Below are positions 1-12,300 of a stretch of DNA of 64,000 nucleotides, one piece after another. Position 1 is the stretch's first letter; every line of letters starts with the position of its first letter. The stretch comes from Trebouxia sp. TZW2008 (taxonomy: Eukaryota > Chlorophyta > Trebouxiophyceae > Trebouxiales > Trebouxiaceae). The stretch spans positions 56,809 to 120,808 of the forward strand of contig BDIU01000278.1 in assembly GCA_002118135.1 (NCBI GenBank), read 5' to 3'. The notes beneath the pieces are model-generated. The model saw only the letters and a list, made by a program, of their open reading frames with translations, ran no database searches and was not told the origin of the DNA. The position numbers and the translations under genes are program-made.

Positions 1-175
1 AGCACTCAAATATCTCCAACCATTTTCGTCCTGTGCTATTTTGAATCATTCAAACTGTGCATGCAGGGAGGTGAGATCCTTGTATATGTTTGTATGCCAA
101 GTGTCTCTGGGTTTGCCCCTAGCGCTTGGAAGATCCACAAAGCTTCTCACAGCTATGAGGTGATCTCACTATGAA
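1..175 (+). repeat. Dispersed repeat family A, copy 1 (partial)
   Basis: Shares long blocks with 38945-39135: CCTGTGCTAT, then TTGAATCATTCAAACTGTGCATG versus TTGTTTGAATTGTGCATGA, then GGGAGGTGAG, then CCAAGTGTCTCTGGGTTTG. Only the second half of the element is in the window. It lies in the non-coding 3' side of the ankyrin/macro gene. Confidence 0.6.
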
Positions 176-261
176 GCAATCACTGTGATGAAAAATAGTA
201 CAATACATAATCAAGTAAAAAGAAAGAAGAAAGTATTCAAAAGGAAAACTCCTCCTGTCTC

Positions 262-352
262 TTCCGCTAGAAGAAAGAAAAGAAAGGCCTACGCCGTTAG
301 GCGTCATAATGGGAGCCTCTATCTAAAGGGGCAACCCAGGATCCACTAGAAG
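262..352 (-). repeat. Intronic hairpin element family B, copy 1
   Basis: On the minus strand this reads GGGTTGCCCC, TTTAGATAGAGGCTCCCAT, TATGACGCCTAACGGCGTAG, then a T/C-rich tract ending in a splice-acceptor-like TTCTAG. It matches five plus-strand copies in the ferric reductase gene. It lies just downstream of the macro-domain exon, in sense with that gene. Confidence 0.6.
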
Positions 353-373
353 AGAAAAAGGAAAAACGCTCAC

Positions 374-2028
374 CACTATAATGAGGACCAACAGCATGGA
401 TGATGTTGTCAAACGGCATGGGACTGCTCAAGGGTTCACGAATGGGTGACACCACAGCTGTGCCCACCGGCACCCGGCGGTGGCCGGCAGGCAAGGCCTC
501 CAGGTACTCCTTGCAAGCCACCTTCAGCTCTGGGCCCACAGCTGTGGCGATGTGCTTTGACACGCCGCCTGTGAGATTGAGCTGATTATTGGTGGGATTG
601 ACAATGCCTGAGACGTTCTGCTCAGTCAAATTGCCAATTTCCACCTGCATGCATGTCAATGGTTTTATAACAATAACAAAACCTATCGACAAAGAGGAAG
701 GAGAGCTTGAGGGTGTGAGTAACAATGCCCGACACGTTCTGCTCAGTCAAACCGTCACTTTCCACCTGCATGCATGTGATATGATAGTTAGTAATGTTCC
801 AAAAAAATTCACAACAGTAAAGAAGAGTAGCTCAGGGGCATTTGCAGGACAGTGCCTTGAGTGGATTGCTTACTTGAAGTGCCAATTTTGAACTGCAAGC
901 GCGTCAATGATAGGCTATAAGGTTCAGAAGAGTTTTGACAACAAACAAAACTAGCTAAGGGGCATTTGCACTACAATGCCTGAGAGTTTTTGCTTGATGA
1001 GATCATCCAGTTTTCACCTGCATGAGTGCTAGGAATGTAGATCACAAGAGTCAAAGAAAATTGACAATCAAGCAAAACAGCTAAGCAAAGCATGAAGGGA
1101 AGGCAAAGCGAGATCAAGTTCAAGAAGAGAAGCTCAATGTGAAGTTGCAACACCTGCGCGCAGACAGATTTGAGCATTGGGAGCTCAACACATCACGCTC
1201 AATCTTCAAAAACCATCACAAGCAGACACAAGGGGCAGCACTGAGATAGACCTGCTCAAGAAGCGATAGAAAGCCAAGCAGAAAAGATGTCAGTCAGTCA
1301 ATGCAAGGAGTACTTAAAAAGCAATACCTTACATGCAACTCATGCTATCTGAGGGTATGTCTCACTGAAATGCATTGCAAAATGTAAAACATGCAGTACA
1401 TAAGTGCCAATACATGACATGAAATCAGCAAAATCTTGAAGTATCAACAACTGAGAACAAGATCATAGTGATTCAATGAATGACGTTGACAATCATCCAT
1501 TTGGTGCTGAAGACTTGCCTCAAGGTGCATGTGATTGAATGCAGGGCCCTTAGTCACCCAGCACACAACCCTGTGCTTCTTCTTCACCTCCTGTATCATG
1601 TGCTCGCCCACATGCTGGAGCTCAGGATGAGTAAACAGGGCAGCTTGGTAGGGCTCTAGGGCGAGGCTGGCCTCAGGGCTGTTCCGCTCTTCCTCTTCAC
1701 AAGCTGTTTCCAGCACATGCATGGCTTGGTCAATGTCACTCTCTGTGCCATGCAAAGTGACGTTTCCATCCTGGAGCAAGCAAAACAAGAACAAGTCTTT
1801 TTCTGTGTCGCGTTTATCAAGGAAGGAATAGTGAATTGTGTTGCTGTTGCCTGAGTTTGTCATGCTGACTTTTTCTACCAGTGTCATGCAACAATGCAGA
1901 ACAAGCTAATGCATGGTGTGTGAAACGGGAATTTGGGCAGCACAATGTCGCTTTGCGATTTGATGTGCTGGCAAAGTGACCGAGCTCCTAGTGCAGACAG
2001 ATGGATGGGCAGACAGACAAACAGAAGC

Positions 2029-2105
<77 letters not shown>

Positions 2106-5100
2106 CATGACATCAGAAACCTGATAGGAGGAATGGTAGGTGACAATCTCTGGCACAGGCGCAAAACAGCTTGTTTTCAGCATCAGAGAAGCATAGGCAG
2201 CATGCAGTATCAGTACCTGTACGTCTTTTGATATGACCACTCCTAGATTGGTGCATTGCTCCGTCAAGTGATCCCAGTCATGCTGTAGGCACAGCTGATG
2301 AACTGACAATGAGAAGCATATGCTCCTGTCCACCAGCACTGGGGCTGGTTGGGGCAGGGCTGCTTGGAGGGGCCCTGACTGGGGCAAGGCAGGTTGGAGC
2401 AATCCTCCAGAGGCTGTAGCTGAAGGTGTGTCCGAGCTGTCAGGAGAATGAATTCTGCTCAGGGCTGTTTGGTGCAGCCCTTGCTGTGGCAGGGCTGCTG
2501 GGAACAGCCCTTCTGGGAGGGTGGGGGCAAAATTTGTGGGCATGTCTAATGAAGCTGATGAGTCATCTGCTGACTTGGCTAGCATTGAACGTTGCGCCCC
2601 TCCATATTCGTCATCTGCCATGAGATGAAATTCGGTTTGTGTTTGACATGTTTGGCTTTATTTGCAGGAACTTGAGAGAACGTGACATGAAACGATTACG
2701 CAAAAGTGTGCAATTTACCTAATGTAAAGATAAATGTAGAACATGATGGCAGAATGCGGAATAGCAGATTGTGGGCGAAGGCAAACAAATATTCAAGCAG
2801 CCAGCTGGTTTCTGCTGTGAATGCAGAAAATTTTGGATTTTCCAGGATTTTGGGGCGCTTTTCCCCTCAGTCTCCGCCCAACAAAGCACAATGTTCTGCC
2901 CAACAAAGCACAATGTTCTGAGTATGGGCAAAACACTACAGCACTGAAGGTTCCAGGGCGATCACTCAGCCGAGTAATAGTTGAGCTCAATCCAGTTTGA
3001 CTTCCCTGATCAGACAAGAAGGGGTCTGGTCAGGATGATATGGCCGTAACATATATCATTTGCCAAATCTGGCAGTCATATACCATTTGACAACCATGAA
3101 GAAGCTAGCTTTGCCTTGCTACTGTTGGCAAAGGCAGTCTACAGGCATACAGATGTTGCACCTGAGACAAGCCTCATTCTTTTAGTCATGGCAGCATCGG
3201 TTGCAACTGCCACACAGAGTGAGCAAGATTTTGCACTAAAATGAGATCCAGTGCTGCAGTCATAGCATGCACCTGTACGGCCAAAGAGGCAACATTTTGC
3301 ACCTGAAAACTTCGTTGCTGCAGCCATCACAGCATGTGTCCGCATTGCCAAAGAGACACAGATGACAATGTTGCACCTGGTATGAGCTTCCTTGCATCAG
3401 CCATCATAGCCTCAGTTGCTGGTGGGGCAGAGGGAAGAGGGAGTATGCCTGCCCCTGCGTCTTGGCCCAAATAGCCCTGGCCCTGAGGGGCATTTCCAGG
3501 CTGTGAGCTCAAAAAGCCCTGCCCCTGAAAAAGAGGCACTCCTGCCACTGCATTTTGCCTCAAACAGCCCTGCTGCCAAGAGGCACTTTCGGGCTGTGGC
3601 TTCAAAACGCCCTGCCCCTGAAGGTCACTTGCCGTTCTCTGATTACAAATGCTGTCATTGGGTATAAGGACTGTTTGTGGTACCCCCGATGGCTTGCCGT
3701 CAAGTTGTGCCAGAGGGGAGTTATCGGGTGGTCCAGTGCCTGGTAGGGTTTGGCTGTCACCTCCAGGGCTTTGACCAGGGACCCCAGGTTGATGAGGAGG
3801 GGCCTCTGCAGGGTCTGGGGTGGGTTGCATGTGGCTGTGAGCACCGCTGCTGACAGGATTTGGGGGTGTCTGAGGACCCCTAGGGGGTTGCTGAGGGAGG
3901 TTGGTGGGGTCAACGGGAGCAGGCATTGGGCCAGGTGCATTTGTAGGGGCTGTCTGTGGGGGTGTCTGAGGCCTCCTGAGGGGTTGTGGAGGGGGGTTGG
4001 CAGGGGTCACGGGTGGTTGCACTGGGGTAGTTGCTTTGCTGCCTACAGGCTTGCTGAACAGGTCAGCTGCTGGTTGACTCATCATCTTGACTAAGCGTGA
4101 CAGCATTGGCTGGCCCTTGGAGTCCTGCTGGGAATCTGGCATGCTGATGAAGAAGCTATATCCTGCTTGGTCTGTTCCAATGGTGAAGCAGCCGTCCCGC
4201 TTCACAATTGACGCCCATGGCATGTGCTGCAAGACAACAAAAACTTTTTCTCCCTTGGCATTTCTTTTTTGTTTGTAAGGGAAAAAGAAAATTGGCAAAA
4301 CAAAAAACGGAAAAACAGAAACTGTCAGCCTGCAGACCTTGCATCAAGAGCTGTTGCTAAATGCCCTGCAACAATGCAGCTCACATGCTGCAGATGAGGG
4401 CAAAAGCCCTGGGGAAAAGCATCTGGGGGCCAGCCCTACAGCAAAAGCTCTAGCGCAAGACAATAGGCGCAACACATGACCAGTACCACACAAGTGCCAG
4501 GGCTGCTGCCAAAAGCCCCAGGAATAAGGGTAAAAACCCCAACAGCAAAGCAATCAGGGCAGCAGGGCAGGAGTGTCATCAAGGGCCACGGCTGTTGCCA
4601 ACTGCCCGACAGATGAGGGCAAAACCCCTTGAGCAGAGCAGCTTACCAGTGCCACACAAGCGCCAGGGCTGTTGCCAACCGCCCCAGGGAAGGGCTCTTT
4701 GCTGACTTGTGCTTCTGTGACAAAGAGTGTTCCCTTCAGTCGCACTCTGTCTTTGGAGAAAATCATCAGTTGTGTGTGCACAGCTTTGCCGTAGATATTG
4801 TATTTGGGCACCAATACAGACCATCGCTCTTTCCAGATCAATTTGGCTTTCAACCTGCAGTACAAAGACAGCTTATCTTTGTGAACATTGTGTTCAGGTA
4901 TCAGTATACAACATTGCTGTTTCCAGCTAGTTTTGGCTTTCAACCTGCATCACAAGTGCACAGCATCGCCCTAAACATTGTATTTGGGCACCGATACACA
5001 CCATCGCTCTTTCTAAATCAATTTGGCTTTCAACCTGCATCACAAATGCATAACAGTGTCATAGATGTTGTATTTTGGGCACTGATGTGTTTGCATGCTC

Positions 5101-5807
5101 TTTTCATATCTGTTTGGCTTTTGAGCTGCATTACAAGCACATCAATGTCAGTGCTGAAACGCTGGCAAAGTGCTGCTGTTCTTGTTTGGCACACAGCAGA
5201 ATGCGCGCATGGGTGTAGGATCAACACAAGAATTGCCTAACGACGATGCTGGTCTGAATGAACATGTCTTCAGATGAAATGACAGGCAATGTGCAAGTTG
5301 CATGCCAATATGCAATGCTATGCTTGTCGGGTGATGTTTTCAGCAGACCAGTCAAGATCATCAAAGGGAGTCAAGTATGCCTTTCGTTCAAAACATCAAA
5401 ACATGTGCCAGACAGGGTCAGCAGGCCCAGGTAGGAGTCATGCATGCATGTAGGAACAATGCATGAGTGACACATGTGTGAAAACCAAACATCAGGCATA
5501 GACAAAGATCTTACCAGGAAGAAACGCCATGCATCTTTGATAAGATGTACACATTCCCATGAAATGCATTCTGAGCCTTGACAAACTTGAGAACGCAATT
5601 CCCCATTGTGTCTGCTTCCCTGTATAAGCCGTCCTTGGAACCTCTGATTTGTAAAGCATATTCCATTGCGGTCCGACCTGCAGGACATTGCATGCCATCA
5701 TTCAACAATCACAATGATAACTATTACACCAGTTGCATTGATTGACCTTCAGGAACAGGCTGAGGCGTATTGTGATCTACCTTGCGTCCGCGCAGGCACA
5801 GATGTCA

Positions 5808-5865
<58 letters not shown>

Positions 5866-8278
5866 CCAATCAACCAATCAATCAATCAACCAATCAATTG
5901 CAGCTGTAGCAACATCAACAGAAGCATATGTACTGCTAAACAGAATTACACACGCAATGCATCCATGCAGGCCATTGCATGCCATCCAAAATGCAGGTAC
6001 GGCCTCATGACAACATTTACGAACTTGTGCTGAGCTGCTGAATGCACTGCCGAGCCAGCCCACCCTGGAGCAGCTAGAAGTAGGTCAGCTCGTGCACAGA
6101 CCCTGGACTCTGCAGCCTGCAGCGCTAAGCAAAAGGCTTGCAAAATCGCAGCTGTTTTCAACCTCTCACAGACTCCATGTATGCCCACGTGCCCAGCTGA
6201 TGCATGCATTTCTGAGCCAGCACACCCTGGAGCAGCTAGAAGTAGGTCAGCTAGCCTACAGACCCTGGAGTGACTATTGCAGCCTGCAGCGCTTGCTGAC
6301 TTGCAAAACAAAGGCCAGCTGGTTTTGCTCTGCAACAATGCTTGCAGGATTGCAAACAAAGGCCCTTTGATGGCAACACCTCAGATAGTCATGGGGTTTG
6401 GGGGCAGAGCAAAGCATGCCAAAACGCATATGGGCAAGACACTATAGCACTCAAGGTTTCCGGGCAATCACTCAGCCGAGTACTAGGTGAGCCCAATCCA
6501 GTTTGACTTCCCTGATCGGACGAGAAGGGGTCTAGTCTGGATGGTATGGCCGTAGCATACCATACTAGCCAAATCTTTCTGTTACATACCTTTAACACAG
6601 CTTGCACATGGGTGCACCATACAGTGATGCTGTGCATTTTGCTGGGCTTTAGTGGTAATTGGTCTGACTCATTTTTGATACAAGGCTCTTGCAGCTGAGG
6701 CTCATCTGAGCGCTGGATTTTCTGTCATGATGCCTAACAGCCCAGAAGCTTGTCAACTGTGCTGTCTGTGTTTGTGCTGCATGGATCATATTTTGATGCA
6801 GAGGGAAGTGACAAATTCACCTGATGGCTGTAGTGTCAAGCTTCCACTGGTTGCAAATTGATGCAGCTGCTACTGAAGTTGCTCTGTGAGAAATTTGTAT
6901 GCAAGCTGGATGTTCACCCGCTCAACATTCACAAGTCTGTGAGATTGCATCGCACTTCTCAGCACTAGCTGCAGCTTCTGTGCTCAGCTTAAGCGCAAAA
7001 ACCTCTTCAGCTGTGTCACACATTATAAGTTGTACAACAGATTGTTCAGAATGCTTTAGAGCAGAAACTCACCTGACTTATCTGGCGTGTATGGATTACT
7101 ACCATGACTGAGAAATGTATCTAACATCTGTTCATCGATAGTCACATCGCCCAGCAAACGTATGAAGCTGAGCATGTGGGATCTCACCCGACTTGTCTGG
7201 CATGTGTGAATTGGCATTTTGGTTCAGTAATATGCCCAGCATTTGCTCATCAACGGTCATTTTCTCAAGCCAATCTTGAGGGCTACGCATTTCAAATCTC
7301 ACTAAGACTATGTGGCATGCGTGTAGTCGCACGCTGGTTCAGCATTTGCTCCTCAACTCCTTGACAACACTAGTCCCAAGCAGAATGTGCAAAGCTAAGC
7401 ATTTGAGATCTCACCCAACTTGTCTGGCATGTACGGGTTGACACCATGACTAAGCAGCATGTCCAGCATGTGCTCATCAACAGTCACACTGCCAAGCAAA
7501 TGTGTGAAGCTAAGCGTTTGAGATCTAAGCGACTTGTCTGGCATATATGGATTGGCACCATGACTGAGCAGCATGTCCAGCATTTGCTCATCGACGGTCA
7601 TGCTGCCAAGCAAATTTGTGAAGCTAAGCATTTGAGATCTCACCCGACTTGTCTGGCATATATGGGTTGGCACCATGACTGAGCAGCATGTCCAGCATTT
7701 GCTCATCAACGGTCATGCTGCCAAGCAGGATGTGCAAGGCTGACTGTCCCAAGACTGGGCTTGTCATGCAGGCTCCAGCTTTTGCCAGCTGCATCAGGAA
7801 GCAACATTGATGTACATTGTTATGTTGTGAAATATGGTTGTGCAATATTGTTCTACACTTCAGCTTGTCTTGCCCTTTGTTGTTCTTCTGGCAGCTTTGA
7901 CAACTGCAAGCAGCAGGCAGGCATATGAGGAGCAAATGCCTGCAAGTACGGCGAGAAACTACCATTTCAGCGATCTCGAAGTTGCCCTTCTTGACTGCGG
8001 TTAAAAGCGCTGTGCACCCGTCACTTGGGTTGACATCCTCCAGATAATAGCCAAGCTGGGCGCTGACGGTCTTGCATGCGAGCAGAGCCTGCAATACTCA
8101 ACGCGATTCAAGTCTAGTGGCTGTAACAAGAGTTAAGATCAGCTCCTTGGTGCGGAAAGAAAAACTGACAAGCAGCTCAACATGCCTTGAGATGCTCCGC
8201 GTGGCCCTTGCTCGCTGCGAGTCGTACACTGTCGTGATGCACCGCTGGCGCAGAGGGCGAGATGTGAACAAGTGACAT
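374..8278 (-). CDS. Ankyrin-repeat / macro-domain protein, 3' end beyond window
   Basis: Nine exons join in one frame on the minus strand: 8278-8186, 8088-7963, 7788-7644, 5677-5515, 4854-4647, 4226-3377, 2614-2217, 1770-1519 and 644-374, giving about 835 residues before the left edge. The start at 8278 is the first in-frame ATG (MSLVHISPS). Residues about 15-180 are ankyrin-like (RLAASKGHAEHLK, DGCTALLTAVKKGNFEIAEM, GQSALHILLGS, MLLSHGANPYMPDKSGRTAM). A proline/glutamine-rich disordered region of roughly 230 residues follows (exon 4226-3377). Exon 1770-1519 has a short alpha/beta segment that could be KH-like (weak). Exon 644-374 is clearly the start of a macro domain (GIVNPTNNQLNLTGGVSKHIA, then NIIHAVGPHYS), a fold that binds ADP-ribose. 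The introns after 8186 and 1519 look like GC-AG. A role in ADP-ribose signalling is inferred from the domain; the catalytic remainder is outside the window. Confidence 0.82.
700..1040 (-). repeat. Echo copies of the macro-domain exon acceptor edge
   Basis: Three decaying copies (around 735-775, 860-910 and 985-1030) of the start of exon 644-374 with its acceptor. Each keeps a version of CACCTGCATGCATG and the first codons, GTGGAAATTGGCAATTTGAC, on the minus strand. All lie upstream of the real exon in transcription order. Confidence 0.65.
2024..2106. repeat. (ACAG)n then (GCAG)n microsatellite
   Basis: An uninterrupted run of CAGA tetramers changing abruptly to GGCA tetramers, inside the intron between exons 2614-2217 and 1770-1519 of the ankyrin/macro gene. 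Confidence 0.95.
2933..3053 (-). pseudogene. 5S rRNA-like sequence, copy 1 (decayed)
   Basis: Read on the minus strand this 121-nt block has 5S rRNA landmarks in order: TATGTTACGGCC at the 5' end, a box-A-like AAGTCAAACTGGATTGAGC, a box-C-like TTACTCGGCTGAGTGA, and a 3' end GCTGTAGTGT that pairs with the 5' end to form helix I. A TTTT run follows directly, as in a Pol III terminator. It lies in an intron of the ankyrin/macro gene, in the same orientation. It differs from the copy at 6439-6558 at about 16 positions, mostly transitions, and its box C is damaged, so it is probably not a working gene. Confidence 0.62.
4370..5165 (-). repeat. Echo arrays flanking the exon at 4647-4854
   Basis: At 4870-5165 three copies repeat the acceptor side of exon 4854-4647 (GGTTGAAAGCCAAATTGAT-like starts after TGCAG). 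At 4370-4640 two copies repeat its donor side (codons for GAVGNSPGACVAL and the following GTAAG). The real exon lies between and is the only one that joins 5515 and 4226 in frame. Confidence 0.65.
5396..5462 (+). repeat. Dispersed repeat family A, short copy
   Basis: Contains GCCAGACAGGGTCAGCAGG followed by CCCAGGTAGGAG, matching the 5' portion of the family A copies at 26865, 30885 and 38945. Confidence 0.45.
5805..5898. repeat. (AATC)n microsatellite
   Basis: About twenty tandem AATC tetramers with a few CAACC variants, in intron 3 of the ankyrin/macro gene. Confidence 0.95.
6439..6558 (-). rRNA. 5S rRNA-like sequence, copy 2
   Basis: This is a full-length 120-nt 5S rRNA-like sequence on the minus strand. 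It starts ATGCTACGGCCATACC, has box A as AAGTCAAACTGGATTGGGC, box C as GTACTCGGCTGAGTGA, and ends GCTATAGTGT, which can close helix I. It matches the general plant/algal 5S pattern better than copy 1. Homology between the two copies continues a little outside the gene: an AGATTTGGC block lies 5' and TTGCCCATA lies 3'. That fits duplicated rDNA flanks or a 5S-derived SINE. It sits in sense in intron 3 of the ankyrin/macro gene. Expression cannot be judged from sequence; it may be a pseudogene. Confidence 0.68.
7060..7640 (-). repeat. Echo array of the ankyrin exon donor edge
   Basis: Four copies of about 115-125 bp repeat the last 70 nt of exon 7788-7644, coding SMTVDEQMLDMLLSHG and NPYMPDKS, with the following GTGAGATC donor. 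Quality falls with distance from the real exon. All lie downstream in transcription order. If any were spliced in, an ankyrin-like helix pair would be added, but the natural unit length would shift the frame. Confidence 0.75.
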
Positions 8279-9356
8279 CGCTACTGAAGCGTCGGCCGTC
8301 TTCAAAGAGCGCGGGCGAACGCTAGTGATCGATGTCGGTGTCAGAGATCACACTGCTACGACCGTGTGAGCGACCACAGAAAGACAAGATAACGATCTGC
8401 TTCTTCGCAACAGACGATCTACTGCACGCAACCCGTCAGGTGGCTGTCAAACCCAGCTGCGTGCTCGGACAGCTATCAGCATGTCGACAAGGATCGTCGT
8501 TCACTGAGCGTGGACGCAGACGTGGAGTTGATCGCTAGCTGCGTGCACTCTGCAACCACTCACGATGCAACTGACCGAGTCGAATCTTCAGCGCAACCAC
8601 TGCAACAGCGTTCGACGGCGAGCAGCATCTGAGAGAGAGGCAGCACTGCTGGTTGATCCCTCACAGTGTCCTTGTCAGCACGCTTATCGTTTCCAACAGG
8701 CCAAAAGGTTTTGCCAGCATTTCTGCCAAAACTTCTGTTAATGCTGCTGAGAGTATTTGAGCTTGAAAATGACAGAAAACATCAAGCGCAGCAACTTTTC
8801 ATTGAGCAATAGAGCCAGCCTCAGAAGGATCTGATGTAAACATTGGGTCCTAATCTAGACATATCAACCACTGGATGTATGAAATAAACGAAAGCATGCC
8901 ACTGGCATTTGAACATGGTCATCAAGAACAAATGTGATCTATGTCAGCATACAAACACATACGCATGTTCTAGTACACACAGTTACACCTGCCAACAATG
9001 ACTTGTGCAGGATCGCAGGAAAGATACACAATGCTACAGAGTTTGACACTTGAGTGTATTTCGGACATCTTGTCAATTCGTCTCACAGCAGCAGCTGCTG
9101 CTGCTGGTGCTGCTGCAATGCTGCTGACTACTGCTGCTGTTGCTTTGCTAGCTGCGTCTTGTCTCTACACCTGACAACTAATACTGCTCATTCTGCTGCT
9201 GCTGCTGCAGCATGTTCTAACAACACATGACTGCTCGTGTCAATCAGCCTCCTGCTGCTGCTGCTGCTGCCGCCGCATGTATAACAACACATGACTGCTC
9301 TCCTCAGTCACCCTGCTGCTGTTGCTGCTGCTGCATGTTTTGACAACACATGATTG
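8279..9356. other. Intergenic region with CTG-rich tracts
   Basis: No convincing gene is seen between the start of the ankyrin/macro gene and the stop of the transporter gene. The first 300 bp should hold the ankyrin/macro promoter. At 9085-9356 there are several imperfect (CTG)n blocks, each followed by AACACATGA; these form a degenerate minisatellite in the transporter 3' UTR. Confidence 0.6.
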
Positions 9357-12300
9357 CTAAATCAATTGACCATTCTGCTGCTGCTGCTGCTGCTGTTGTT
9401 TCTTGGCTTGCTGCCGCTTCTTATCCCAGCCCAACAGCATGGTAGTGCTGCACACTACAGCTGCTCCAACCAACTCCCAAGGGCCTGGCACCTACACTCA
9501 TACATGAATACATTGATGTTTTTGCTAGCCGTATTGATGAGATGACATGACATGACATGACATGACATGACATGACATGACACGACACGACATGACATCC
9601 ACTCTTGACAGTTCCCGACAATGCCAAAAGCGCTTCGCTCACCTCAGAAAACCAAAGGTACCCCAAGATGAGTCACACACAGCACTCAGGTACTACATTA
9701 CATGACAAGACGTGAACGACATTTGTGACACTTCGTGACGATGCCAAAGAGGAAGTGACTCATCTCATCAAAGCAAAGCCTTCTCAAGATGAGTCCCCAC
9801 ACAACATTGATGTACGGAATGACATGACATGACATGATGTTTTTGACAGTTTGTGACGATGCCAAAGAAGAATTGACTCACCTCATTAAAGCAAAGCCTT
9901 CTCAAGAGGAGTCCCCACACAACATCGAAATACGGTATGACATGACATAACATGACATGACATCACGACAACAGTCCACAACAATGTCAATGAATGGTTG
10001 ATTCACTTCTGAGCACAAAAGATTCTCAAGATGAGTCCCTAAACAACAATCAGGTACGGCACGGCGTGACATGACATGACATGACATGACATGACAATGC
10101 CAACAGCGCTTCACTTACCTCAGAAAACCAAAGATAGGCCAAGACCAGTCGCCACACGTCAGTCAGGTATGACATGACATGACATGACATGACATGACAT
10201 GACATGACATGACATGACATGACATGACAAGACATTACAAAGGTGCTGGTTGCAATGACAGATTGTGGTTCGCTCACCTCTGAAAACCAAAGGTATCCCA
10301 AGATGAGTCCCCACACAACAGTCAGGTATGACATGGCTGTCGCTGGCGACGCTTCCACAAGACGCAAGGCTGCCGTCAAACTGACCTGGCCCCCATACGC
10401 ACAGGCGCCTGCATGCAATGAGAGGACATGAAAGAGATTCACCAGTCAGTATCAGTGTGGCCAGACATGCTGGAGAATGACCATGATTTCAGAAATGACC
10501 AGACAAGCAAACACAGACAACACACAGTGCATAGTAACGTAAAAACACACCTGCCAGCAGCAACGTTGCTGCCTGCCTCTTTCGCCTTGGCATGCTGTGG
10601 CAGGATTTGTGATGTGAAGATCACCTGTCGGTAGCGGCGTTGCGACTTGCCAAGCTTGTTGCAATATAAACAAGCTTCCAGGAATCACCAGACAAGCAAT
10701 GAGGGAAAGAGCACAAGGCATGGCAGTAGCAGCGATCCATGTCAGCAGCAACATAGCCTGCTGCCACACAGCCTTGCACATGACTGAGGATTTGCGCTGT
10801 GACGCATTGCCTGTCAGCAGCAGTGTGGCTACTTGCCAAGCATGCTGCAGAATGACCACCTCCAGGAATCACCAGACAAGCAATGAGGGACAGCAGTGCA
10901 TGCTGATGTGGGAACACACCAACACGCTGCAATGTTGCGTAAGCTTTGATTCACGCCTTGTGACATGAAAGGCTACCTGTCAGCAGCAGCGTAGCAACTT
11001 GCCAAGCATGTTGGACAATGACCACGCTTCCAGGAATCACCAGACAAGCAATAAGAGAAAGAGCAAAATGCAGGGCAAGATGAGTAGCTCCTTCCAGCAG
11101 CAATGAAGCAATGTGACAGTCTCATGTGCAGCACTACAGCTCATTCAAGAAGGCATGTTGTGACTGATGAGATGAAGCTATACCTGTCAAGAGAAGTGTT
11201 GCAACTTGCCAAGCATGTTGGAGGATGACCACGCTTCCAGGAATCACCAAACAAGCGATGAGGGAAAGAGCGCAGTGCATGGTTCCACTGTATACCATAA
11301 TGATATCTGTTGTCTCTGTTTTGCGCAGCTCTCTCACCACAATTCTTGCAAACGCTGAAAAGCCGGCCTGCATTGCAATGTGTTCTATCAAGCTGTCATC
11401 ACTGACATTTATTGCAGTGCTCAGGGGCAGAGTGCAGTGTAGATGGACGGGGTGCAATGTGTGTGCCGCTGTACACAGATAATATCTGTTGTTTCTGTTT
11501 TGCGCAGCTCCCTGACCACAATGCTAGCAAACGCTGAAATCCAGCCTGCGTTGCAAGATATTGTATCGAGCTGCTGTCGTTGTCAACTATTGCAGTGCTC
11601 ACAACCAACAACCACTGTGAATGCTTTCAAACAAGAAGATCATATTGGAAGATTCCCATAAAGATGATGCGATTTTCATGCATGCAGTACTCAGGAGCTT
11701 TACCTGACTAAATGCTGACTAAATGCTGACTGAATGCCTGACTGAATGTTAACCCCAGCTTGTTGCTGCCCCGCCCCCCAAACAGAGATAAGCAAGCATC
11801 ATGCTGCGCTTGGTCATCAGCAGTCAATGGTTAGTAGGGAAAACGTGCATTTTCCATGCATGCAATGTTGAGGTGCTTGACATTTCAACAGTGCCAATGC
11901 TGACCCAAGCCTGTTGGTCCCTCACCCCCCAAAATACACACAAACATACAGAAGCAAGCAAAATTATTGCACACATGCACCCTGACGTACTCTTCTTGCA
12001 ACCATGTCAGATGTTTCAGCTCCTTGACGCTCATTAACCACCCAATGATGACCAGAAATAATGTATTTTCAGCGCTTCACCTGTAAGAGTGCCAATGCTA
12101 ACCCCAGTTTGTTGATGCCCCGCCCCCCAAACAGGAAGGAGGGTTGGGCTATCAGAGCCACCCCAAACAGTGACACTACCATCGCCCCCACAACAATCCT
12201 GCACAAGCACAGGAAGTCATAATGAGACCTCAAGGTCACACCTGATGACGTTGTTAATCATGAAAAAGTGATGAATCCCTCCACAGTGACGCTACCATGG

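Noticed and set aside
1884..2130. Cysteine-leucine-proline-rich ORF extending exon 2614-2217
   Set aside because: The extension translates the ACAG/GCAG microsatellite; a GTAC donor at 2216 ends the exon and joins the next exon in frame.
5805..5898. CRISPR-like or coding repeat (Ser-Ile-Asn-Gln)n
   Set aside because: It is a simple AATC microsatellite with no spacers.
7060..7788. A true array of ankyrin repeats in one exon
   Set aside because: Units are separated by intron-like sequence with donors, and only the last unit joins the neighbours in phase.
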